Source: JAGRKR01 sp041397725
Lineage (GTDB): Bacteria; Pseudomonadota; Alphaproteobacteria; Rhizobiales; Hyphomicrobiaceae
Direction of reading: 5' to 3'
Length of the DNA stretch: 64,000 bases
NCBI GenBank assembly: GCA_041397725.1
Contig: JAWKVZ010000003.1
Coordinates: 186,001 to 250,000, forward strand
The position numbers and the translations under genes are program-made. The notes beneath the pieces are model-generated. The model ran no database searches. It was not told where the DNA came from and saw nothing but the letters and a program-made list of their open reading frames with translations. Shown here piece by piece: positions 1-7,730 of the stretch. The stretch's first letter is position 1; each line of letters begins with the position of its first letter.

Positions 1-228
1 GACGCCGGCGTCAAGCTCGTGTCCGCCGTCAAGCTGCATTCGCACCTCGCCAACATCGGCGACACGCGCTCGCTGATCATCCATCCGGCCTCGACCACGC
101 ATCGCCAGCTCACCGACGTGCAGCGCACGGCGGCCGGGGCGGGGCCCGATGTCGTGCGGCTCTCGATCGGCATCGAGGACAAGGACGACATCATCGCCGA
201 TCTCGAGCAGGCACTGGCGCAGGTCTGA
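1..228 (+). CDS. O-acetylhomoserine sulfhydrylase-type PLP enzyme, C-terminal end (partial)
   Basis: The open frame runs in from the left edge and ends at a TGA, leaving 75 residues of the C-terminus. The stretch LHSHLANIGDTRSLIIHP followed by STTHRQL is the characteristic end of the Cys/Met-metabolism PLP enzyme family, of the MetY (O-acetylhomoserine aminocarboxypropyltransferase) type, in which this part forms the substrate-binding C-terminal subdomain. The closing DIIADLEQAL helix is also typical. The PLP lysine and N-terminus lie outside the window. It would act in cytosolic methionine/homocysteine synthesis. MetZ/cystathionine gamma-synthase relatives share this tail, so the exact substrate is inferred. 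Confidence 0.85.
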   Translation, partial: DAGVKLVSAVKLHSHLANIGDTRSLIIHPASTTHRQLTDVQRTAAGAGPDVVRLSIGIEDKDDIIADLEQALAQV

Positions 229-262
229 GGCCGGTCCGGCGTCGAGCATGCTCGCGCGGCGC

Positions 263-1282
263 TCAGCGCTGCCGCCGTCCCTGACGCACGAGGCTCGGCT
301 CCGCCAGCAGCAACGGCCAGGCTGGCGGCGCCGTGATGCCGCGGCGGATGGCGGCCAGCGGCGCTTTGTCGTCGAAGGCAACGCGACCGCCGTTCTGCTG
401 GACGCCGAGGCGGCGCCAGAGCGTGGCGAGGTCCGGAGAGACCGGTTGCCCGCGCATCATCTTGTAGAGGTCCTGGAACACCGTCGTGCCCGTCGCGCTG
501 TCGGCAGTGGTGAGCGTCCGTTCGATCGACCATGTGTCACGCAGCGTGCCGCCGGCGTTGTGGATGGCCCGCAAGGCGTGCTGCACGCCGAGCCGGTTGG
601 CGGTCCTGCGGCGGATCTCGATGTCGGCGAGCAGGAAATAAAGCGCGCCGCCCCAGTAGCGGCGATTGTAGCTCGGCGTGTCGTCGAGGCCCTGATCCTC
701 ACTCTCGGGCAGGCCGAGCGGCATTTCCGTCATGAACTCGCTCCACGCGCGCCGGGCGGCGATCTCCTGGGACTGGGCGTAGGCGACCCATTCGACGTAG
801 GTGGCCATTCCCTCGTGCAGCCAGAGGTGCTTGTCGTCGTGATCAGGAAAGGCCAGATGGGCCAGCTCGTGCACCAGCGTTGTGTCCGTTTGCAGCGTGC
901 GGGCGTTCGTGCGGCTGCCGAGCGTGATGCGGATGCGCGCGTCGGGATCCATGTTGGCGGCGCCCTCGACGATATCGTTGCCGTCGACGGCCTTCAGCTT
1001 GATGCGCACGTCGCGAACCGGGAAGCGGCCGAAGTAGGTCGTGACCGCGCGCGCCGAGCGCAGCACCCAGTCGACGAGCACGCCCTCGCCGACCTCGAAC
1101 TCGCTCGGGCTGAAGACAAGGCTGATGCGGGCGCCGGCATAGCCGATGTCGCGCACCACCCGGCGCTCGAGCGGCGCGGCATCCGACGGGGGCTTTTCGG
1201 CCGCGCTGGGGCCGATCACTGCCAATGCCGCCAGGACCGCAGCAAGAATCCAGAGTCTTGCCGTTCGCATCATCCGTCGCAT
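263..1282 (-). CDS. secreted gluzincin-type metallopeptidase (HELAH, M1/M61-like)
   Basis: A 339-residue protein beginning with an N-terminal signal peptide (RLWILAAVLAALAVIGPSAA). The motif LVHELAHLAF followed about 18 residues later by LHEGMATYVEW gives HExxH plus a downstream glutamate, the zinc ligand pattern of gluzincin peptidases. The fold upstream (a beta-rich 130-residue region) fits an M1/M61-like layout. It probably acts in the periplasm or outside on proteins or peptides. It converges on the preceding sulfhydrylase gene. The specific substrate is unknown; the class call rests on the zinc motif. Confidence 0.72.
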   Translation of the reverse strand: MRRMMRTARLWILAAVLAALAVIGPSAAEKPPSDAAPLERRVVRDIGYAGARISLVFSPSEFEVGEGVLVDWVLRSARAVTTYFGRFPVRDVRIKLKAVDGNDIVEGAANMDPDARIRITLGSRTNARTLQTDTTLVHELAHLAFPDHDDKHLWLHEGMATYVEWVAYAQSQEIAARRAWSEFMTEMPLGLPESEDQGLDDTPSYNRRYWGGALYFLLADIEIRRRTANRLGVQHALRAIHNAGGTLRDTWSIERTLTTADSATGTTVFQDLYKMMRGQPVSPDLATLWRRLGVQQNGGRVAFDDKAPLAAIRRGITAPPAWPLLLAEPSLVRQGRRQR

Positions 1283-1474
1283 GAACCGTTGCTGTCCGCC
1301 AGCTGCGTCGCGTGCACCGGGACGGCATGGGCACGACGTGTGCTGAGCGGATATCCGCAGCGCTGGGCTCCGCCACTCGCATCGCCCGTCGCGACGACGC
1401 AGGCGGCTGGCCCCGTTCGATCAGGCCGTAGTCGGAACAGGGGAATGTGGTCGGAGTGCGGCACCGGTCGGAGC

Positions 1475-1494
1475 GCGACGGCGCAAGCCGTCGC
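1475..1494 (-). terminator. GNRA-looped hairpin after phaC
   Basis: GCGACGGC and GCCGTCGC form a perfect 8-bp stem closed by a GCAA loop (TTGC when read on the minus strand), about 20 bp downstream of the phaC stop. No U-tract follows on the minus strand, so it is either a weak terminator or a 3' mRNA-stabilising hairpin. Confidence 0.35.
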
Positions 1495-1512
1495 ATGCCG
1501 TCGCTCCTCGCC

Positions 1513-3354
1513 TCAGCTCTTGGCCTTGACGTAGCTGCCGGGCGCGTCCTCGATCACGCCGAGCTTGGCGCCGGGGCGCCGCGAGGCGATCTTGCCGCCG
1601 GAGTGCCCGCCGAGCCATTTCGCCCAATCCGGCCACCAGGAGCCGGGGTGCTCGCTGGCGCCCTCGATCCAGGACTCGAGCGTGGCGGCGCGATGGTCGT
1701 TGGTCCAGTGCTGGTACTTCACCTTGCCCGGTGGATTGACGACGCCGGCGATGTGGCCGGAGCCCGCCAGCACGAACCGCACCGGCCCACCGAGCAGGCG
1801 GGCGCCGATGAAGACCGATTGCGCCGGGGCGATGTGGTCCTCGCGGGTGGCGAGCTCATAGACCGGGAGTTTCACCTTGCTCATGTCGATGCGGACGCCG
1901 CCGACCTGGAGCTGCCCCTTGGCGAGCTTGTTCTCGTGGTAGAACTCGCGCAGGTAGTACTTGTGATTGGCGGCCGGCATCCGCGTCGAGTCCTGGTTCC
2001 AGTAGAGCAGGTCGAACGGGAACGGGTTCTTGCCGAGCAGGTAGTTGTTGACGATGTAGGGCCAGATCAGGTCCTTCGGCCGCATCATGTTGAAGACGGT
2101 GGCCATGCGGCTGCCGTCGAGGTAGCCGCGCTCCGACATCATCTCCTCGAGCGACTTGAGCTGGGCGTCGTCGATGAAGACGAGGAGATCGCCGGCCTTT
2201 GAGAAGTCGATCTGGGCAGCGAGGAAGGTGGCGCTCTCGAAGGGCTCGAGCCCGCGTGCGGCGCAATACCCGAGCGTCGTGGCGAGCAGCGTGCCGCCGA
2301 CGCAGTAGCCGAGCACGTTGCACTTCTCCTCGCCGGTCTCGCGCTTGACGGCGTCCGCCGCGGCGAGGATGCCTTCCTTCATGTAGTCCTCGAACGTCTT
2401 GTGCGAGAGACGCTCGTCGGGATTGACCCACGACACCACGAACACCGTGAAGCCCTGGTCGACCGCGAACTTGATGAAGGACTTCTCCGCCGTGAGATCG
2501 AGGATGTAGAACTTGTTGATCCAGGGCGGCACGATCAGCAGCGGCCGCGCGAAGGCCTTGTCGGTCGTCGGCGTGTACTGGATGAGCTGCAGCACGTCGT
2601 TCTGGAACACGACCTTGCCGGGCGTGACGGCGATATTGCGACCGACCTCGAAGGCGCCGACATCGGTCTGGCTGATCTTCAGCAGATCGCCCGAGCGCTC
2701 CATGTCGGCCGCGAGATTGTGCATGCCCTTGACGAGGTTCTCGGCGTTGCTCTGGAGGGTTTCGCGCAGCACCTCGGGGTTGGTCAGGGGGAAGTTCGAC
2801 GGCGACAGCGAACTCGTGATCAGCCGCAGATAGAACTCGGCCTTCTGCTTGGCGCGCTCGTCGAGGGTGTCGGTGCGCTCGAGCATGGTCTCCGACCAGC
2901 GCGACGACAGCAGGTAGGCCTGCTTCAGGAAGTCGAAGTAGTGGTTCTCGGTCCACTCGGGATCGCGGAAGCGATTGTCGCCCGGCTCCGGCTGGATGAC
3001 CGGCGGCGTCGGCTGACCCATCATGCGGCGGAGCGAGGCGTTCCAGAGCTCGGCGTAGCTCTTGACGAGGCTGCCCTGGGCCTCGGCGAGGCGGGCAGGA
3101 TCGCTCGCCCAGTGGCGCGCGATATCCGTGACGGTCTTGGCAGCCTCGGTCAGCTCCGTGGCGTTGCTGTAGGGGCCCATCTTGGCGTCGGCGCGCTCGA
3201 GATAGGTGGCGATCGCGCGCGAGGATTCCTCCCACAGCCGCAAGAGGTTGCGAGCGAAGGCCTCGGGATCGTTGATGGTGTAGTCGCTGCCGAAAGGCGG
3301 CGTGGTCTTGCTGCCGTCGCCGGATCGAGCGGTCTTCGAGGTCTCTTTCTGCAT
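1513..3354 (-). CDS. phaC: class I polyhydroxyalkanoate synthase PhaC
   Basis: This 613-residue protein polymerises (R)-3-hydroxyacyl-CoA into polyester storage granules. The lipase-box-like nucleophile CNVLGYCVGGTLL carries the catalytic cysteine. The downstream acids and bases REDHIAPAQS (Asp) and LAGSGHIAGVVNPP (His) complete the triad, and the N-terminal 200-residue PhaC_N domain is present (ETMLERTD, PSNFPLTNPEVL). Length matches class I enzymes (about 580-620), which work without PhaE/PhaR. It stands alone here: no phaA, phaB, phaR or phasin gene is adjacent. A cytoplasmic granule-surface enzyme; assignment is very secure. Confidence 0.97.
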   Translation of the reverse strand: MQKETSKTARSGDGSKTTPPFGSDYTINDPEAFARNLLRLWEESSRAIATYLERADAKMGPYSNATELTEAAKTVTDIARHWASDPARLAEAQGSLVKSYAELWNASLRRMMGQPTPPVIQPEPGDNRFRDPEWTENHYFDFLKQAYLLSSRWSETMLERTDTLDERAKQKAEFYLRLITSSLSPSNFPLTNPEVLRETLQSNAENLVKGMHNLAADMERSGDLLKISQTDVGAFEVGRNIAVTPGKVVFQNDVLQLIQYTPTTDKAFARPLLIVPPWINKFYILDLTAEKSFIKFAVDQGFTVFVVSWVNPDERLSHKTFEDYMKEGILAAADAVKRETGEEKCNVLGYCVGGTLLATTLGYCAARGLEPFESATFLAAQIDFSKAGDLLVFIDDAQLKSLEEMMSERGYLDGSRMATVFNMMRPKDLIWPYIVNNYLLGKNPFPFDLLYWNQDSTRMPAANHKYYLREFYHENKLAKGQLQVGGVRIDMSKVKLPVYELATREDHIAPAQSVFIGARLLGGPVRFVLAGSGHIAGVVNPPGKVKYQHWTNDHRAATLESWIEGASEHPGSWWPDWAKWLGGHSGGKIASRRPGAKLGVIEDAPGSYVKAKS

Positions 3355-3502
3355 GCGATCCTCGCTTGAACTGCCTTCTGGAGCGCTACCACAAGGCGGC
3401 CTGATGCGTCAGATGTTTGTTGTAGTTCTGCCACCTTTTGATGACAACGTGCCTAAAGACGCAGGAATCAGCTAGTAATTTGCCGAGTTCAGGGGCAGGC
3501 CG

Positions 3503-3763
3503 GTGGCGAGATTGAAGGGACGCGGGATCGTGCATTCGTCGGCAAAGGCACCGTGGCTCGTGCGAATCGGGGCGCTGATCGCTCTCGCCGCCGCATTGTC
3601 CGGCTGCGCCAGCGACTCGAGCTATCCGACGCTTCCCGACCTGGCCCGCATCCCGCAGAAGTTGCTGACGCCACAGGAGCAGAAGCAGGCCATACGGGAG
3701 TTGTCCGAGCAGAAGGACACGGAGCGGGCGGCGGCGATCAAGAAGATCGAGACGACGAAATAG
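3503..3763 (+). CDS. small lipoprotein, unknown function
   Basis: An 86-residue protein with a charged N-terminus, a hydrophobic stretch (IGALIALAAA) and a lipobox LSGC that places the lipidated cysteine near residue 35. The mature part is about 50 residues, proline-containing then helical and charged (LTPQEQKQAIRELSEQK). The GTG start is chosen because AGGGG lies about 8 bp upstream. It is transcribed divergently from phaC. Small lipoproteins of this form are common in Hyphomicrobiales and have no known role; it probably sits on the periplasmic face of the membrane. Confidence 0.65.
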   Translation: MARLKGRGIVHSSAKAPWLVRIGALIALAAALSGCASDSSYPTLPDLARIPQKLLTPQEQKQAIRELSEQKDTERAAAIKKIETTK

Positions 3764-4022
3764 CCGTCCGGGCCAGGGATGTCGGCGCACGCCGCGACCC
3801 GCGACGATGTTGCCCGCTGAGGCATCCCTCCGGAATTGTGCTATAGAGTGTGATCTTCGCAGTACCTGCATGTCGTGCGGCGCGGCGCCGGCCGATCGCA
3901 TCTTGCGCCCGTCTCGCACGGGCGTCGGGTGATCACAGCACATCGCCAGCGCGCGACGCGTGCCACCTAGGCGGGGCCTCGCCCGAGTCCTCACCGTCAC
4001 CGAACCGGGAGCATGGGCCAAC

Positions 4023-5249
4023 GTGAGCCAGGAATTCCATCGCATCAAGCGCCTGCCGCCCTACGTCTTCGCCGAGGTCAACCGGCTGAAAGCGAGTGCG
4101 CGGGCAGGCGGAGCCGACATCATCGATCTCGGCATGGGCAATCCCGACATGGACACGCCCAAGCACATCGTCGACAAGCTCGTCGAAACCGTGCAGCGCC
4201 CGCGGACGCACCGCTACTCGGCCTCGAAGGGAATTCCGGGATTGCGGCGCGCTCAGGCCGCCTACTACGAGCGGCGCTTCGGCGTGAAGCTCGACCCCGA
4301 CACGGAGATCGTAGCCACGCTCGGCTCCAAGGAGGGCTTCGCCAACATGGCGCAGGCCATCACGGCGCCGGGCGACATGCTGCTGGTGCCCAATCCGACC
4401 TATCCGATCCACGAGTTCGGCTTCATCATCTCCGGCGCCGCCATCCGCCACATTCCCGTGGGAACGGGTCCCGAGTTCCTGGCCGCGGTCGATCGCGCCG
4501 TGCGCCACTCGATCCCCAAACCCCTGGCGCTCATCCTGAATTTCCCGTCGAACCCGACGGCGCTGACCTGCGATCTCGATTTTTACACGGAGGTCGTGCA
4601 GTACGCGAAGCGTCACGACCTCATCCTGCTGTCCGACATCGCCTACTGCGAGATCTACTTCGACGGTGAGCCGCCGCCGTCCATCCTGCAGGTGCCGGGC
4701 GCCAAGGATGTCGCCGTCGAGTTCACCTCGCTGTCGAAGACCTACGCGATGCCCGGCTGGCGCATGGGATTCGCCGTCGGCAACGAGCGGCTGATTGGGG
4801 CGCTGGCCCGCGTGAAGTCCTATCTCGACTACGGCGCCTTCACGCCGATCCAGGTCGCCGCCGCGGCGGCGCTCAACGGGCCGCAGGAGTGCGTCGACGA
4901 GATCCGGGGCGTCTACAAGAGCCGGCGCGATTGTCTGGTCGAGGCTTTCGGTCGCGCCGGATGGACGATCCCGGCGCCGCGCGCGACCATGTTCGCCTGG
5001 GCGCCGATCCCCGAGCAGTTCCGCCAACTCGGCTCGCTCGAGTTCTCCAAGCTGTTGATCGAGAAGGCAGATGTCGCGGTTTCGCCCGGCGTCGGCTTCG
5101 GGGAGTACGGCGAGGGTTACGTGCGCATCGCGCTGGTCGAGAACGAGCACCGCATCCGGCAGGCTGCCCGCAACATCAAAAAGTTCCTCGCCCAGACCGA
5201 GGAAACGATGCATAACGTGATCCCTATGCAACAAAAGGCGACCCGTTAA
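4023..5249 (+). CDS. class I/II PLP aminotransferase (AlaC / LL-DAP aminotransferase-like)
   Basis: 408 residues from a GTG start with GGGAG about 10 bp upstream; an in-frame GTG-less extension to 3960 is possible, but homologues start around FHRIKRLPPYVF. The PLP lysine lies in SLSKTYAMPGWRMGF. Other fold-type I marks are NPTYPIH, NFPSNPTA and the aspartate in LLSDIAYCEI. Proteins like this are annotated as alanine transaminase or LL-diaminopimelate aminotransferase and probably feed aspartate-family or alanine metabolism in the cytosol. The homoserine dehydrogenase gene follows after only 14 bp, so the two are probably cotranscribed and linked to aspartate-derived amino acids. Confidence 0.85.
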   Translation: MSQEFHRIKRLPPYVFAEVNRLKASARAGGADIIDLGMGNPDMDTPKHIVDKLVETVQRPRTHRYSASKGIPGLRRAQAAYYERRFGVKLDPDTEIVATLGSKEGFANMAQAITAPGDMLLVPNPTYPIHEFGFIISGAAIRHIPVGTGPEFLAAVDRAVRHSIPKPLALILNFPSNPTALTCDLDFYTEVVQYAKRHDLILLSDIAYCEIYFDGEPPPSILQVPGAKDVAVEFTSLSKTYAMPGWRMGFAVGNERLIGALARVKSYLDYGAFTPIQVAAAAALNGPQECVDEIRGVYKSRRDCLVEAFGRAGWTIPAPRATMFAWAPIPEQFRQLGSLEFSKLLIEKADVAVSPGVGFGEYGEGYVRIALVENEHRIRQAARNIKKFLAQTEETMHNVIPMQQKATR

Positions 5250-5263
5250 CTCTCGCGGCCTGA

Positions 5264-6589
5264 ATGAGCGCACCTCTTAAGCTTGCCATCGGCGGTCTCG
5301 GCACCGTCGGATCCGGTCTCTTGCATCTGCTGGACACCCACCGGGATCGCCTCGCGGCGACGCTCGGGCGCGATATCGTCGTCGTCGGCGTCAGCGCCCG
5401 TAAGCGCGCCAAGGACCGCGGCGCCGATCTGTCGAGCGTGCGCTGGTACGACGACGCCGTCGAGCTGGCCGTCGATCCGGCAGCGGATATCTTCGTCGAG
5501 TTGATCGGCGGCGACGAAGGCGTCGCCCGCAAGGCGGTCGAGGCCGCGCTCGCGGCCGGCAAGCATGTCGTCACCGCCAACAAGGCGCTGCTGGCACGGC
5601 ATGGCGTCGAGCTGGCCCGGTTGGCGGAGCGCAGCAACGTGGCGCTCAACTTCGAGGCCGCCGTGGCCGGGGGCATCCCCGCCATCAAGACCCTGCGCGA
5701 GGCGCTGGTCGGCAACGAGATCCGCCGCGTCTACGGCATTCTCAACGGCACCTGCAACTACATCCTGACCAAGATGCAGGAGGAGAAGCGCACCTTCGCC
5801 GACGTGCTGAAGGAGGCGCAGGCGAAGGGCTACGCGGAGGCCGACCCGACCTTCGACGTCGGCGGCTTCGACACCGCGCACAAGCTTTCCCTGCTGACGA
5901 GCCTCGCCTTCGGCACGCGGGTCGCCTTCGACCAGATCCACATCGAGGGCATCCAGTCGATCACGCCCGCCGACATCGAGGCGGCCGACGAGCTCGGCTA
6001 TCGCATCAAGCTTCTGGGCGTTGCGGCCCGCACGGAGAGCGGCATCGAGCAGCGCGTCCACCCGGCGATGGTGCGCAAGGATTCGGCCATCGGCGAGGTG
6101 TCCGGCGTCACCAATTGCGTCGCCTTCGAGGGCGATTATTGCGGGGATCTGCTGCTGGTCGGCGCCGGCGCCGGCGCCAAGCCGACGGCCTCGGCGGTGC
6201 TGAGCGACATCATCGACATCGGTCGTGGTCACATCCTGCCGCCGTTCGTGACCCGTGCCAGCAAGCTCGCGCCCTACAAGCGGGCCCGCATGGGCACGCA
6301 CGAAGGCACCTACTACATCCGCCTCTCGGTGTTCGACCGGCCCGGCGCCTTCGCCGCCATCGCGCGCCGCATGGCCGAGCGCAAGGTGTCGCTCGAGAGC
6401 ATCGTTCAGCGCGGTCCGCCGCCGGCGCCTCCGAGCGCCGAGGCCAAGCCGCTCGCCGGCATTCCCGCGCCCGTCGTGCTCGTCACACACGAGACGACGG
6501 AGGAGGCTATACGTAAGGTCCTCGACGCCATCGAGACGGACGGCAAGGTGGCCGAACCGCCGCAGATGATCCGAATCGAGGCAATGTAA
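5264..6589 (+). CDS. hom: homoserine dehydrogenase with C-terminal ACT domain
   Basis: A 441-residue enzyme reducing aspartate semialdehyde to homoserine with NAD(P)H, the branch point to threonine and methionine. The Rossmann motif GGLGTVGSGLL is at the N-terminus, followed by VTANKALLARHG and the catalytic-domain motif GGFDTAHKLSLLTSLAFG. A C-terminal ACT domain (about residues 345-435, YYIRLSVFDRPGAFAAIARR) should give feedback inhibition by threonine, as in the long bacterial form. It lies 14 bp after the aminotransferase gene and upstream of glpX. This context and full length make the call secure. Confidence 0.96.
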   Translation: MSAPLKLAIGGLGTVGSGLLHLLDTHRDRLAATLGRDIVVVGVSARKRAKDRGADLSSVRWYDDAVELAVDPAADIFVELIGGDEGVARKAVEAALAAGKHVVTANKALLARHGVELARLAERSNVALNFEAAVAGGIPAIKTLREALVGNEIRRVYGILNGTCNYILTKMQEEKRTFADVLKEAQAKGYAEADPTFDVGGFDTAHKLSLLTSLAFGTRVAFDQIHIEGIQSITPADIEAADELGYRIKLLGVAARTESGIEQRVHPAMVRKDSAIGEVSGVTNCVAFEGDYCGDLLLVGAGAGAKPTASAVLSDIIDIGRGHILPPFVTRASKLAPYKRARMGTHEGTYYIRLSVFDRPGAFAAIARRMAERKVSLESIVQRGPPPAPPSAEAKPLAGIPAPVVLVTHETTEEAIRKVLDAIETDGKVAEPPQMIRIEAM

Positions 6590-6621
6590 GGTCAGAGCAG
6601 GGCTGGTTTGGTCCTGCACGC

Positions 6622-6671
6622 GCGGGACGAGCCCGCACGAAACGAAGGGCCCATGCGGGACGAGCCCGCAC
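6622..6671 (+). repeat. two tandem copies of a 17-bp palindromic repeat
   Basis: GCGGGACGAGCCCGCAC occurs at 6622-6638 and again at 6655-6671, a 33-bp period. Each copy can fold as GCGGG/CCCGC around ACGAG. The intervening DNA (GAAACGAAGGGCCCATG) also resembles the sequence after the second copy that leads to the glpX start, so this looks like a local tandem duplication of the glpX leader including its ATG. Related GCGGG-N5-CCCGC hairpins occur near 18133. Confidence 0.7.
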
Positions 6672-6689
6672 AAGAAAGAAGGGGTGGAT

Positions 6690-7673
6690 ATGCCGATCAG
6701 CAGCACATCCGGGGGGCTGGATCGCGTTCTCTCGATCGAGATCGCGCGCGTCACCGAGTCCGCGGCCATTGCGGCGGCGCGCCTGCGCGGCCGAGGTGAC
6801 GAAAAGGCAGCCGATCAGGCCGCCGTCGACGCCATGCGTCGCGAGCTCGGCAAGCTTTCGATACGCGGGCGTGTCGTCATCGGCGAGGGCGAACGCGACG
6901 AGGCGCCGATGCTCTACATCGGTGAGGAGGTCGGCCTCGGCGAGGGGCCGCGCGTTGATATCGCCGTCGATCCCCTCGAGGGCACCACGATCTGCGCCAA
7001 GGGCATGCCCAACTCGCTGGCGGTCCTCGCCATCTCGGAGGAAGGCGGACTGCTCAACGCGCCGGACATCTACATGAACAAGATCGCCGTCGGCCCGGGC
7101 TATCCCGACGGCATCGTCGACCTCGACGCCTCGCCGGCCGACAACATCCGCGAGCTGGCCAAGGCCAAGGGCGTGCCTGTCGGCGAGATCACCGCCTGCA
7201 TTCTCGACCGTCCGCGCCACGCCGAGATCATCGAGGCGACACGCCAGTGCGGCGCCGCGATCCAGCTCATTCCGGACGGCGACATCGCCGGCGTCATCTG
7301 GACCACCGATCCGAAGGAAACCGGCATCGACATCTACATGGGCATCGGCGGCGCGCCGGAAGGCGTGCTGGCGGCGGCAGCCCTGCGCTGCATCGGCGGG
7401 CAGATGCAGGGTCGGCTCCATGCCCTGAAGGAGGACGACAAGGTCCGGGCCGCCGCCATGGGTATCTCCGACATCAACCGCAAGTACGCCATGAAAGAGC
7501 TGGCGTCAGGCGATGTCATCTTCTCGGCGACGGGCGTCACGGACGGCTCGCTGCTCGACGGTGTGCACTTCCGTCAGGGCTTCGCCGAGACGGAGACGGT
7601 GGTGCTGCGGGCCCGCACGGGCACCGTGCGGCGCATCAAGACGACATTCCGGATGATCGGTTTGAAACCCTGA
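6690..7673 (+). CDS. glpX: class II fructose-1,6-bisphosphatase
   Basis: 327 residues; dephosphorylates fructose-1,6-bisphosphate (in some relatives also sedoheptulose-1,7-bisphosphate) for gluconeogenesis. Metal-binding motifs of the GlpX family are seen: VIGEGERDEAPMLYIGEE, the DPLEGTT loop and the later SATGVTDGSLLDGV. The ATG at 6690 is preferred over the GTG two codons earlier because AGAAGGGG ends five bases upstream. It sits in the hom-glpX-recJ run, with the duplicated palindromic leader just before it. Confidence 0.95.
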   Translation: MPISSTSGGLDRVLSIEIARVTESAAIAAARLRGRGDEKAADQAAVDAMRRELGKLSIRGRVVIGEGERDEAPMLYIGEEVGLGEGPRVDIAVDPLEGTTICAKGMPNSLAVLAISEEGGLLNAPDIYMNKIAVGPGYPDGIVDLDASPADNIRELAKAKGVPVGEITACILDRPRHAEIIEATRQCGAAIQLIPDGDIAGVIWTTDPKETGIDIYMGIGGAPEGVLAAAALRCIGGQMQGRLHALKEDDKVRAAAMGISDINRKYAMKELASGDVIFSATGVTDGSLLDGVHFRQGFAETETVVLRARTGTVRRIKTTFRMIGLKP

Positions 7674-7730
7674 TGGCGTCCCCGAGGCGCCCCTCGAATC
7701 GGCTAGAGAGGGGTGCAGCGGGAGGACATC

